Origin: Flavimobilis sp052324925
GTDB lineage: Bacteria; Actinomycetota; Actinomycetes; Actinomycetales; Cellulomonadaceae
Reading direction: 5' to 3' (one strand)
Assembly: GCA_052324925.1 (NCBI GenBank)
Contig: JBQPRE010000001.1
Length of the DNA: 64,000 nucleotides
The notes under the pieces were generated by a model, which was not told the DNA's origin, did no database searches, and worked only from the letters and a program-made list of their open reading frames with translations. This document shows positions 54,601 to 62,550 of the stretch, piece by piece. Both the position numbers and the translations under genes were made by a program. How positions within the stretch are numbered: position 1 is the first letter of the stretch; every line of letters begins with the position of its first letter.

Positions 54601-55308
54601 TCACGCGCGTGTCACCGGACGCACCATCCGGTAGCCGACGCCGCGCGCCGTGAGGATGCGCTCGGGGCTCGACGGGTCCTTCTCGAGGCGGGAACGCAGC
54701 CGGTAGATGGTCGTCTTGAGCATCTCGCGCCCACCCTCGTCGCCGTCCGTCGCCCACACCTCCCGGACAAGATCGCGCCACGGCACGGGCTCACCGAGCC
54801 GCGAAGCGAGCGCGACGAGCAGGCGCATCTCAGTCGTCGACAGCTGCAACGGGACGTCGTCGTCGACCGCGCGCATCGTCGCAAGATCGATGTCGAGGGT
54901 CCCGACGACGAGTCCCGTCGGGCGCTGCGGGGGACGCGTCCGCCGCACGACGACGTGCGCGCGCAACGCAAGCTCACGCGGCGAGAACGGCTTGGTCACG
55001 TAGTCGTCAGCGCCCGCCTCGAGCCCGTCGACCCGATGGCGCACCTCGCCCTTGGCAGTGAGGAGGATGACCGGCACGTCGTGCCCACCGTCCCGGATGC
55101 GTCGGCACAACGCCACGCCGTCCTCCCCCGGCATCATGACGTCAAGCACGACAAGGTCGAGCGGCCGGTGCTCGACGACGTGCCACGCCGCCGCCGCATC
55201 ACCCGCCTCGACGCACGTAAATCCCTGGGTCTCGAGCGCGAACGTGATGATCGCGCGCATCTGCGGCTCGTCATCGACGACGAGCGCGACCGGGTCCGTC
55301 TCGGTCAT
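54601..55308 (-). CDS. OmpR-family response regulator
   Basis: A 235-residue regulator. The receiver domain has D56 as phosphorylation site (VVLDVMMPG), the switch Thr in LLTAKG and Lys in VTKPFSP. The winged-helix domain is about 135-230. Its ATG overlaps the kinase stop as ATGA. It is followed 154 bp later by the ABC binding-protein gene on the same strand, pointing to control of that importer. Confidence 0.92.
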   Translation of the reverse strand: MTETDPVALVVDDEPQMRAIITFALETQGFTCVEAGDAAAAWHVVEHRPLDLVVLDVMMPGEDGVALCRRIRDGGHDVPVILLTAKGEVRHRVDGLEAGADDYVTKPFSPRELALRAHVVVRRTRPPQRPTGLVVGTLDIDLATMRAVDDDVPLQLSTTEMRLLVALASRLGEPVPWRDLVREVWATDGDEGGREMLKTTIYRLRSRLEKDPSSPERILTARGVGYRMVRPVTRA

Positions 55309-56156
55309 CGGGAGCCTCCGTCGGCGGGTTCGGCGGCGACCGCGGTCGCGCGCAAGGGCAAGGTGAGCAGGACGACGGTGCCGGCGCGCGTCGCCGTGTC
55401 GACAAAGATGCGGCCGCCGTGAAGCTCGACGATCTCCTTGGTGATCATCATGCCGAGACCCGTGCCCCGTCCGGGACCACCACCGACGACGAACGGCAAG
55501 AAGAGGGTGTCGCGTTCCGCAGCCGTCATCCCGGGGCCGTCGTCGGCGACCGAGACGAGCACGTCGTCGTCACCCACCGTGATCCGGACGGTGATCGTCA
55601 CCTCCGCACCCGAGTGGCGGGCTGCGTTGTTGACGAGGTTCCACAGTGCCTGCCGCACAAGATTGCGGTCGAGGTCGAGCCACAAGGGGGCGCCCCGGGA
55701 GTCAAGGAGCACGGTGACGCCGTGCATGCGGCGCATCTCGCGCACCGTCTGCCGTGCGAGCGCGCGCACGTCCGTGCGCTCGAGGTGAAGCTCGAAAAGG
55801 CGCGCCTCGAGGCGGGCCGCGGTGAGCAGGTCCTCCGCCATCGCGATCATCTGACCGCAGTTGTCGACGATCGTGTCGACAAACCGCCTCTGGTGATCGT
55901 TGAGCGGCCCCGGCGTCTCCTCCGCGAGGAGCTCCGCTGCACCTTGGACGAGCGTGAGGGGCGTGCGGATCTCGTGGGAAAGCACCGAAGACCGTTCGGC
56001 GCGCGCCCGGGCGAGGGTCCGCAACCGCTCGGCCTCGTGCCGAGTGACGGCGAGGTCGGCGCGACCGGAGCGAAGGCGTCGGACGGTGAACGCGAGCGTG
56101 GCCGCGAGCAGGACGCACGCCGCGACCAGGGCCCACGTCCACGTCGTCGTTTCCAC
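55305..56156 (-). CDS. histidine kinase without extracytoplasmic sensor domain
   Basis: A 283-residue HisKA/HATPase kinase. One membrane segment (about 6-26) is followed by a short linker and H61 in SHEIRTPL. The N-box is WNLVNNAARHS and G-boxes are DDGPGM and GTGLGM. There is no periplasmic loop, PAS, HAMP or GAF region, so the signal must come through the membrane helix or a partner protein. It starts at GTG 56156 with TAGGCT (56163-56168) 6 bp upstream. It is the first gene of a five-gene, same-strand block that includes the importer. Confidence 0.9.
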   Translation of the reverse strand: METTTWTWALVAACVLLAATLAFTVRRLRSGRADLAVTRHEAERLRTLARARAERSSVLSHEIRTPLTLVQGAAELLAEETPGPLNDHQRRFVDTIVDNCGQMIAMAEDLLTAARLEARLFELHLERTDVRALARQTVREMRRMHGVTVLLDSRGAPLWLDLDRNLVRQALWNLVNNAARHSGAEVTITVRITVGDDDVLVSVADDGPGMTAAERDTLFLPFVVGGGPGRGTGLGMMITKEIVELHGGRIFVDTATRAGTVVLLTLPLRATAVAAEPADGGSR

Positions 56157-56301
56157 GCGGTGAGCCTACGCGGCACCGAGCGCACGCGATGCCTCATCGC
56201 TGCCGCCTCGCAGCCGATAGGTCCTCCGAGCGCCCGTCCCAGGCACGGTGCGCGTCGACACCTCGCGTCGACGCCTCGCGCTGCGGGACGGAGGGTGCCG
56301 G

Positions 56302-56958
56302 ATGGACTCGGTGGGCGCGGTGACCGCTCGGATCAATGAGATCCAGAACCAGTTCGCGTGGCTGACCACGGGCGGCGCCGGCGGCGTCCTCGGCGGGATC
56401 CCCACCCCTGCGGCGACCGGCGCCTCGGCGACCGGCGCCTTGGCGACGTCCGGGGCGACGCTGGCTGCTGCGCCCGGCTCGGCCTTCGCCGACGCGCTCG
56501 CGAGGGTCGCAGGAGCTGGTCCGGCCGGTGTGGCCGGAGGCAAGGACCGGCTCGGGGTCGACAACGTCCCCGAAGACCTGCGCCGCTACGGCAACGGCAA
56601 GGTTCCCGCCTCCGCTCTCTCGCCGGTCGAGGGGACGAACAAGGCACTGTGGGAGCCTGCGGCACGGTCGCTCGAGGCTCTGCGCAAGGCGGCCGCGGCC
56701 GACGGCGTAAAGATCGGCGTGACCGACGGCTACCGCACCTACGAGACCCAGGTCGACCTGGTGCGGCGCAAGGGCCTCTACTCCCAGGGCGGGCTTGCCG
56801 CGGCTCCTGGGACGTCAAACCACGGCTGGGGCATGGCTGCCGACCTTGCGCTCGACGCGAAGGCCCTCGCCTGGATGCGGACCAACGCGGCCGACTACGG
56901 GTTCGTCGAAGACACCCCCCGCGAGTCGTGGCACTGGGGCTACCACCCCACCCACTAA
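56302..56958 (+). CDS. M15/LAS-type peptidoglycan peptidase without signal peptide
   Basis: A 218-residue protein. The C-terminal half is a D-Ala-D-Ala carboxypeptidase/VanY-like LAS domain with SNHGWGMAAD (172-181; zinc ligands H174 and D181) and ESWHWGYH (E208, H211). The N-terminal ~85 residues are Gly/Ala-rich after a short helix MDSVGAVTARINEIQNQF, with no signal peptide. GGAGG 7 bp before the ATG supports the start at 56302. Export by a non-Sec route, or action after lysis, is inference. Confidence 0.82.
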   Translation: MDSVGAVTARINEIQNQFAWLTTGGAGGVLGGIPTPAATGASATGALATSGATLAAAPGSAFADALARVAGAGPAGVAGGKDRLGVDNVPEDLRRYGNGKVPASALSPVEGTNKALWEPAARSLEALRKAAAADGVKIGVTDGYRTYETQVDLVRRKGLYSQGGLAAAPGTSNHGWGMAADLALDAKALAWMRTNAADYGFVEDTPRESWHWGYHPTH

Positions 56959-57701
56959 CCCGGTCCGCTGGCCGCCCGGCCGCCGGGCCCGGCTACCCGC
57001 AACTTTGTGCCGCACCCGCAAGTCTGAACCCGCGGGTAGAGCAGAAAACTGCGGGTGGGCGAGAGGCGCGAGCGCAGGCAGAAGAGCGGGCACCAGTAGA
57101 GGAGCGGCCGCCGGCAGGAGCGCGGGCGTCGGTCCCGGCAGCCAGCCCCCGTCCCCGGCCCCCGGCCGCCAGGCACCGGCGACCAGCCGTCGGCCCGGCT
57201 ACCCGCAACTTTGTGCCGTACCCGCAAGTCTGAACTCGCGGGTAGAGCAGAAAACTGCGGGTGGGCTAGAGGCGCGAGCGCCGGTCCCCGGCAGCCAGCC
57301 CCTGTCCCAGTCCCCGGCCGCCAGCCGACGGCCACAAGTCGCCAGGCCGCCAGGCACCGGCCACCAGCCGTCGGCCCGGCTACCCGCAACTTTGTGCCGT
57401 ACCCGCAAGTCTGAACTCGCGGGTAGAACAGAAAACTGCGGGTGGGCTAGAGGCGCGGGCGCCGGTAGAAGAGCGGGCACCAGTCGAGGGGCGGGCGCCG
57501 GTATAGGCGCGGGCGTCGGTCCCTGGCCACCAGCCGCAGGCCGCCAGCCGCAGACCGCGGGCCGCAGGCCGCCAGCCGCTGGCCGCTGGCCGCTGGTCGG
57601 CTACCCGCGACTTTGTGCCTTACCCGCAAGTCTGGACTTGCGGGTGGAGCAGAAGATTGCGGGTGGGCTGGGGCGTGAGCGCCAGGAGACGCGCGGCGTC
57701 G
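56959..57701. repeat. intergenic array of four ~80-bp repeats in low-complexity DNA
   Basis: This 743-bp gap contains four copies of a core starting GGCTACCCGCAACTTTGTGC: 56991-57072, 57197-57277, 57378-57458 and 57599-57680. Each core holds ACCCGCA twice and GCGGGT twice in inverted order, so it can fold into a double hairpin. The 100-140-bp spacers are made of CCAGCCG/GCCGCAGG-like runs. Copy four is the most diverged. Open frames across it are by-products of the repeat. It separates the convergent M15 and Nudix genes. Confidence 0.85.
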
Positions 57702-58106
57702 CTAGAGGAGCGGGACGACGTGGTCGCGCAGGAGCGGCGCCAGATCGGTGCGACCCGACGCAGATGCGGGGTCGAGCCACGCGAGCTCGGCGATCTCCCC
57801 CGCTGCGGCAGGGGCGCGGCCCGAGGGCAGAGGTGCCGTGTAGACGGTCGACGCGATCCGCGTATTCGTCTCGTTCGCGGCTTCGGAGTCAAAGACACCG
57901 AGCAAGGTGAGGTCGCCCGTCGTCAGCGAGAGGCCGACCTCTTCGGCAACCTCGCGCACAGCAGCCGCATCGGGCGCTTCGCCCGGCTCAAGCTTGCCCC
58001 CGACGAGCATGAACTTGCTCGTCCCCTGCTTGCGCACGGTGAGGATCCGGCCGTCCGGGTCGCGGAAGCAGACGGCGGCAATCGTGAGGACGGTGGTGTG
58101 GGGCAC
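57702..58106 (-). CDS. Nudix hydrolase
   Basis: A 134-residue Nudix enzyme. The Nudix box (GKLEPGE to REVAEEVG, about 37-58) is intact. It is short with no extra domain; MutT-like or ADP-ribose-type nucleotide cleaning is expected, substrate not readable. It starts at GTG 58106 with TAGCCT (58113-58118) 6 bp upstream, a leaderless pattern. Confidence 0.9.
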   Translation of the reverse strand: MPHTTVLTIAAVCFRDPDGRILTVRKQGTSKFMLVGGKLEPGEAPDAAAVREVAEEVGLSLTTGDLTLLGVFDSEAANETNTRIASTVYTAPLPSGRAPAAAGEIAELAWLDPASASGRTDLAPLLRDHVVPLL

Positions 58107-58333
58107 GGGTCCAGGCTACGTCGCCGCACTCAGGCGCAACGTCGCCCCCAGGCAACATCGCCTCGACGCACTGTGCAGCGTCGCGTTCCGACAGCGCAGC
58201 GACGCGTTCCCGCTCCGTGGCGACGCGTTCCGGCTGCGACGACCCGTTCCGATTACCTCGTCACGTTCCGGCCGGACACGCAGACGCCCGGCCGGGCGCT
58301 GACCGGCCGGGCTGGTCACTGCGTCGGCACAGG
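58107..58333. repeat. gap with GACGCGTTCC-type repeats
   Basis: Between the Nudix start and the small acidic gene, GTCGCGTTCCG, GACGCGTTCCC, GACGCGTTCCGG, GACCCGTTCCG and GTCACGTTCCGG recur about every 20-25 bp (58188-58272). A hairpin (58286-58312) follows. A 67-residue frame across it is a repeat artefact. Confidence 0.55.
58286..58312 (-). terminator. terminator after the small acidic gene
   Basis: GCCCGGCC pairs with GGCCGGGC around an 11-base loop, 22 bp after the stop of the 61-residue gene. Confidence 0.55.
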
Positions 58334-58519
58334 TCAGCCAGCGTCGAAGCGCTCGCCGTCGTCGCCGTCGTCGGCCTGACCCGTGTTGTGGAGGTCCGAC
58401 TCGTCGGGGCCAGCGCCTGTCGTCCCGGGCGGCGCTGCGATGTCGCTGTCCGTCTGAGCGGGATCCTTGGTCGGCCGCGCGCCCTGCCCGGGCGTGGCGT
58501 CCTCGGTGTTGCGGTGCAT
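58334..58519 (-). CDS. small acidic disordered protein
   Basis: A 61-residue hydrophilic protein rich in Asp, Gly, Thr and Pro, with no predicted structure that I can see. AGGAG 6 bases before the ATG (58519) is good support for expression. It follows a CsbD-family gene on the same strand, with a terminator between. Function is unknown; size, charge and context suggest a stress-related protein. Confidence 0.6.
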   Translation of the reverse strand: MHRNTEDATPGQGARPTKDPAQTDSDIAAPPGTTGAGPDESDLHNTGQADDGDDGERFDAG

Positions 58520-58564
58520 GTGCGCTCCTGTCGACGTGACCCGCGTGGGGTCGAGCTGCGGGGT

Positions 58565-58599
58565 GGCACGGCCCCGCCGGTGGACGGCGGGGCCGTGCC
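58565..58599 (-). terminator. terminator after csbD-like gene
   Basis: GGCACGGCCCCGCC pairs perfectly with GGCGGGGCCGTGCC around a 7-base loop, 5 bp after the CsbD stop. Confidence 0.8.
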
Positions 58600-58604
58600 G
58601 AGGG

Positions 58605-58781
58605 TCAGTCGCGGCGGAACGCGTCCTTGACCTTCTCGCCGGCCTGCTTGAGGTCGGAGACGATCTGGTCCTTCTTGCCCTCGGCCTCAAGGCCTTCGTC
58701 GTCCGTGGCGCGGCCTGCGGCGACCTTGAAGTCACCTTCGATTCCCTGCGCAGCGTTCTTGATCTTGTCGTCGGCTCCCAT
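58605..58781 (-). CDS. CsbD-family stress protein
   Basis: A 58-residue protein starting MGADDKIKNAAQGIEGDFK, with the CsbD pattern of amphipathic helices and KKDQIVSDLKQAGEKVKDAF at the end. Bacillus CsbD is under general-stress sigma-B control; the biochemical role is unknown. AAGGAGG lies 5 bases before the ATG. Confidence 0.9.
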   Translation of the reverse strand: MGADDKIKNAAQGIEGDFKVAAGRATDDEGLEAEGKKDQIVSDLKQAGEKVKDAFRRD

Positions 58782-58944
58782 GGTTCCTCCTTGATCGGTG
58801 GTGCGTCTGGGCCCCGCCACCGTAAGCACGTGTGCCGGGCTGCCGCATCCGGGCCACGAGGCGGTGGGCGCCGTCGTGGCGGGGTTGCAAACTCCCGGAA
58901 CATGACCCGATCACGACGTGACGTGACTCACTCCGCGCCAGGGC

Positions 58945-58973
58945 TTGACCTTTTCTTTACATGGGAGCACTCT
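58945..58973 (+). promoter_or_regulatory. promoter of the L12-like gene
   Basis: TTGACC (58945-58950), 17 bp, CACTCT (58968-58973), ending 7 bp before the ATG at 58981. The spacer is unusually AT-rich for this genome. Confidence 0.55.
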
Positions 58974-58980
58974 TGTTCCC

Positions 58981-59307
58981 ATGCTCACCACGACGGCCTC
59001 AGCAGCGCGCACGACGGACCGGGTCCGCACGACCGCCCAGGCTCGTCGTCCCGCGCCCAGCCCGCTCCGCGTCGCCCTCGCGACGGTGCACGTCCTCGAC
59101 GGCGGCGCGCCCCACGGGGCGCTCACCGGCCTGGCACGCCACGCACTCGAGCAGCACGCGGGCCTCACGTCTGCGCAGCGCCTCGACCTCTGCTTCCCGA
59201 CGGCGCTCCCACGCATCTACACGCAGGCTCACGCCCGTCGTCTCGCCGCCGCGCTCACTGAGGCCGGCGCGACGGTCGCCCTCGTCGACACGACGTCGGC
59301 CGTCTGA
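58981..59307 (+). CDS. small protein with L7/L12-C-terminal-like motif
   Basis: A 108-residue protein not clearly recognised. The last 45 residues (LDLCFPTALPRIYTQAHARR followed by LAAALTEAGATVALVD) resemble the ribosomal L7/L12 C-terminal alpha/beta motif, a fold reused in small actinobacterial proteins. The first 35 residues are Thr/Ala/Arg-rich and probably disordered. It has a convincing own promoter and looks leaderless. Confidence 0.6.
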   Translation: MLTTTASAARTTDRVRTTAQARRPAPSPLRVALATVHVLDGGAPHGALTGLARHALEQHAGLTSAQRLDLCFPTALPRIYTQAHARRLAAALTEAGATVALVDTTSAV

Positions 59308-59308
59308 C

Positions 59309-59325
59309 CGGCTGCTGCCCAGCCG
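59309..59325. terminator. weak hairpin between convergent genes
   Basis: CGGCTG-CTGCC-CAGCCG, between the L12-like gene and the GNAT gene. Confidence 0.35.
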
Positions 59326-59334
59326 CCGGCCACG

Positions 59335-59829
59335 TCAGCGCACGAGGCGGACATCGAGGATGTCGTCCCACCGTTCGATGCGCTTGCTCACTCCATCCCG
59401 CCGGAACCCGTGGCGCGCATAGAACGCAAGCGCACGGTGGTTGAGGTCGGCCGTCCACAGGAACGCCGGACGGTCTCCCAGCGCCGCTTCAAGGAGCAGG
59501 TCCGCGAGACCACTGCCCTTGACCTCGTCGAGCAGGTAGAGCATGCCGAGCTCGACGTCCCGCGGCGCGTCGTCCTCGTGCGGCGTGCACGCCAGCGCAA
59601 ACCCGACGATCGTGCCGTCGGCGCGCTCAGCGACGTGCGCACCCGGCGCGTCAGCCCCGCCGAGGATCGCCGTCCACAGGCGCTCGTGCGCCGGCACGGA
59701 CAGGCTCGCGAGGAGCTCGTCGGACAGCAGGCCCGGGTACGTCTCACGCCACGCGCGGACGTGGACGTCCGCGATCGCGTCCGCGTCCTGAGGACGCGCG
59801 CGCCGCACCGTCCCAGGGACGTCGCTCAC
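59335..59829 (-). CDS. GNAT acetyltransferase
   Basis: A 164-residue acetyltransferase. VRRARPQDADAIADVHVRAW is the N-terminal strand and helix; the acetyl-CoA loop (VKGSGLADLLL) and a final YARHGFRRDG motif follow. The substrate is unknown. The GTG start overlaps the acyltransferase stop as GTGA, so both are co-translated. Confidence 0.88.
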   Translation of the reverse strand: MSDVPGTVRRARPQDADAIADVHVRAWRETYPGLLSDELLASLSVPAHERLWTAILGGADAPGAHVAERADGTIVGFALACTPHEDDAPRDVELGMLYLLDEVKGSGLADLLLEAALGDRPAFLWTADLNHRALAFYARHGFRRDGVSKRIERWDDILDVRLVR

Positions 59830-60578
59830 GCGTCGGGCGTCGCGCCGGACACGTCGTCGACCGACGCCCCCGCACCGCTCGAGCCCGACACCCCCGCGCC
59901 GCCCGAGCCCGGCGCACCCGCAGGCCCGGCGGCCCCGGCAACCCCGGCATCCCCCGCGGCCCCAGCAGCCCCGGCAGCCCCGGCAGCCCCCGCATCTCCG
60001 GCGGACGCGTCCTCCTCACGCAGGAGCGGCTCCGTGCGCAGCTCGGGGCGTACCCCGTGCTTGTCCGCGTAGAACCCGCGCACGACGTCCATGTCCGCGC
60101 GCACGTCGCCCGTCGGCCGGAACGTCAGACCCAGACCGACCGTCCGCGTCGGACCGTCCACGTACCCGAGCGTCACCGGGACGCCCGTCGACGTCGCGAT
60201 CCGCAAGAACCCCGACTTCCAGTAGCGACCCTTGCTCCGCGTGCCCTCGGGCGTCACCACGAGGTAGAACTTCTCGCCCGCAGCGATCCGCTCGACGACC
60301 GCGTCGACGAGACCCGCCGGGTTCGACCGGTCGACGGGGATCCCGCCGAGCGCCCGCATGACCCACCCGAACGGGCCCGTGAACAGCGACTTCTTGCCGA
60401 AGTACTTGACGGGGATGCCCAGGTCCCACGCGAGCGCGAGCATGAAGATGAAGTCCCAGTTGGACGTGTGGGGCGCGCCGACGAGCACGCCGATCCCGTC
60501 GGTGGGACGGGCCGTCGAGCGGTGCTCATAGCGGCTGATCGTGAAGATGGCGCGGGCCAGCGCTCGACGGAACCTCAT
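59826..60578 (-). CDS. PlsC-like acyltransferase with collagen-like tail
   Basis: A 250-residue member of the 1-acyl-glycerol-3-phosphate acyltransferase family. The catalytic HxxxxD is APHTSNWD (H37, D42) and the phosphate-binding motif is TPEGTR. The last ~60 residues are a Gly-Ala-rich tail (GAAGAAGAAGAAGDAGVAG and similar), collagen-like in pattern and encoded by 9-bp repeats. The ATG at 60578 is preferred because TAGCAT (60587-60592) lies 8 bp upstream; a GTG at 60617 would add 13 residues. Confidence 0.85.
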   Translation of the reverse strand: MRFRRALARAIFTISRYEHRSTARPTDGIGVLVGAPHTSNWDFIFMLALAWDLGIPVKYFGKKSLFTGPFGWVMRALGGIPVDRSNPAGLVDAVVERIAAGEKFYLVVTPEGTRSKGRYWKSGFLRIATSTGVPVTLGYVDGPTRTVGLGLTFRPTGDVRADMDVVRGFYADKHGVRPELRTEPLLREEDASAGDAGAAGAAGAAGAAGDAGVAGAAGPAGAPGSGGAGVSGSSGAGASVDDVSGATPDA

Positions 60579-60621
60579 GGTCGCCGATGCTAACGCGTCG
60601 CGATCGCTCACCGGCAACCGG

Positions 60622-62409
60622 TCACGGGCCCTTGAGCGAGACGTCGGCGAGCTGCAGGTTGTGGTCAGAGCCGCGGAACCGCTCGTCGAAGCGGCCGTCG
60701 GCCGTGAGCACGACCTGGTTGACGTAGCGCGCGATCCCCCCGCCGTTGCGGACGAGGATGTGGTCGATGCGCATCCCGGCGTGGGGGCTCACGGTCGGGC
60801 GTGCCGGGTAGCCGGAGGCGGCCGACGTCGCCGAGGGGATGCCGATGTTGGTGCGATGCGCTGCCGCTGCGCCCGAGACGTAGCCGGCAGCGACGAGCCG
60901 CTCCTGAGGTCCGTGCGGGTGCCGGCCGTTGTCGGAGTTGAGGTCCGCGAGGATGATGAGCGGCGCGCTCGGACGCCCCTGGGACCGGGCGAGGTTGCGC
61001 AGGAACAGGTCGAGCCCGCCGGCCGCCGACGTGCGCTGCACGTAGACCGCGGCCGTCTCGCCGCTCTTGAGGTGGGCGGAGGCCGCGTAGAAGACCCGGC
61101 CCGAGTCGATGTCGCGGAAAAGTGCCCAGGTCGCGTAGCGGTCGCCGTCGGGCGCGCCTGCGTCATCAACCCACCGCGCCTTCGCGTCGTAGCGGGCTGC
61201 GGCGGCCTTGAGCGAGACGAGACCGGAGTCGAGCAGCTCCGTCGTCGCGGTGCGGTAGATGAGGTGGGCGCCGAGCGAACGGTTCTTCACCGTCCGGTGG
61301 ATCGCGTCGATCTCCGCGGAGGTCGTCGCCCACGCGTAGCCGTGGGGTGCGACGAGCTGCTCGACGTCCTTGTACTGCCGCACCCCGGGCGCGACGTACG
61401 GGATGTCAGCCTCTTGGAGGCCGACGACGTCGGGGCGGTTCTTGACGATCGTGCGGACGACGGCCTCGCGGCGGTCCTCCCAGCGTCGGCCACGGAGGTT
61501 CTCGGTGATCGCGGGCAGCTGCACGTTGTACGTGGCAACCCTTGTGAGGTCCTTGGCGGATCCGCGCACGACCGGCGACCCGGCGAACCCGGAGACCGTC
61601 GGGGACGTCGCACGGGCGCTGCCGTTGTGGACGACGACGCGCGCGAAGACGGGATGACCGCTCGTCGAGCCGATGCGTGAGCGGAGGGAGGCGGGGACCT
61701 TGACGACGGTCGTCGTCGTCCACGGGGACAGGCCGCTCTTCGTGCTCCGGGCTGACCCGGCGCTGAGCTCGGCGGAGGTTGGCGCGATCGTCACGCTCAC
61801 GGCCGTCGCCCGGACGGGCTTGTTCCACGTGATGCGGACTGCGTCCTGCCCTGCGGGCGTCACCTTGGCGGTGACGCGGGCCGGTGCGGCCGAGGAGGTC
61901 TTCGTCGTGATCGTGCGTGAGGGCCGGGTACGGGTGCCGCGGTCGGCTGTGACGCGCACCTTGTAGGCGGTGGACTTGCGCAGCCCCGTCACGCGGATCG
62001 TCGTGCTCCGGGTCGTGAGCTTGCGCGTCGTCTTCTTGGTGAACGTCCGGCCCGACGTCAGCTCGATGAGGTAGCGCTTGGCTCCCTTGGTCGCCTTCCA
62101 TCGGAGCGTCGTCGTCGTCCGGCCCGGGATTGCCTTGACGACGGGTCCGGCGGGCTTCTTCTTCGCGGCGCCCACGAGCGTGCCCGACGCGGCGCTGCCG
62201 TGCGTGCCCGACGCGGCGCTGCCGTGCGTGCCCGACGCGGCGCTGCCGACGGGCGTGGCGGTCGCCGCGACCGGGAGGGAAAGTGTGAGCGTGACCGCGA
62301 GCGCGAGCGCTGCGGTGAGTCGCCGCGACTGCGACGAACGGGATGCGAGACGACCGATCACGGCGTTCTCGCAGGTGTCGCGACGCATGTGCGTGCGGGT
62401 GAATCGCAT
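60622..62409 (-). CDS. secreted endonuclease/exonuclease/phosphatase-fold protein
   Basis: A 595-residue exported protein. The signal sequence runs to about residue 53. Then come a Ser/Ala/Gly linker made of GSAASGTH repeats, a fibronectin-III-like domain (about 88-175), a second beta-rich region, and an EEP domain from about 290. EEP motifs are ATYNVQ, GLQEAD, LADLNSDN and GSDHNLQLAD, giving the metal and catalytic residues. Secreted DNase or phosphodiesterase activity is expected. It is 43 bp upstream of the acyltransferase gene. Confidence 0.87.
   Translation of the reverse strand: MRFTRTHMRRDTCENAVIGRLASRSSQSRRLTAALALAVTLTLSLPVAATATPVGSAASGTHGSAASGTHGSAASGTLVGAAKKKPAGPVVKAIPGRTTTTLRWKATKGAKRYLIELTSGRTFTKKTTRKLTTRSTTIRVTGLRKSTAYKVRVTADRGTRTRPSRTITTKTSSAAPARVTAKVTPAGQDAVRITWNKPVRATAVSVTIAPTSAELSAGSARSTKSGLSPWTTTTVVKVPASLRSRIGSTSGHPVFARVVVHNGSARATSPTVSGFAGSPVVRGSAKDLTRVATYNVQLPAITENLRGRRWEDRREAVVRTIVKNRPDVVGLQEADIPYVAPGVRQYKDVEQLVAPHGYAWATTSAEIDAIHRTVKNRSLGAHLIYRTATTELLDSGLVSLKAAAARYDAKARWVDDAGAPDGDRYATWALFRDIDSGRVFYAASAHLKSGETAAVYVQRTSAAGGLDLFLRNLARSQGRPSAPLIILADLNSDNGRHPHGPQERLVAAGYVSGAAAAHRTNIGIPSATSAASGYPARPTVSPHAGMRIDHILVRNGGGIARYVNQVVLTADGRFDERFRGSDHNLQLADVSLKGP
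62180..62248 (-). repeat. 24-bp coding repeat in the secreted EEP gene
   Basis: Two full units (62180-62203, 62204-62227) and a partial third encode GSAASGTH in the linker after the signal sequence. Identity is nearly perfect, so the expansion is recent. Confidence 0.85.
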
Positions 62410-62550
62410 CCGGTGCCCCCTGGTGTCTCGGTACGCCGGATCATTGTGCGATGGTCGCGCGCGGCGGGTCCAGATCGAGGGGTAGGTGGTTGGTCACAGT
62501 GGGCTCGGGTGTCGACACGCGTGCGCCGATGTGCCCGCGCATTCCCTATT

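Noticed and set aside
56991..57680. CRISPR array
   Set aside because: Units are ~80 bp, irregularly spaced (about 180-220 bp) and diverged, with low-complexity spacers and no cas genes.
56795..57910. 371-residue frame across the 57-kb repeats
   Set aside because: It is built from repeat units and crosses the M15 gene end and the Nudix gene. The repeated peptide is a by-product of DNA repeats.
58116..58319. 67-residue minus-strand gene
   Set aside because: Its sequence consists of a short repeated peptide from GACGCGTTCC repeats and it has no ribosome site.
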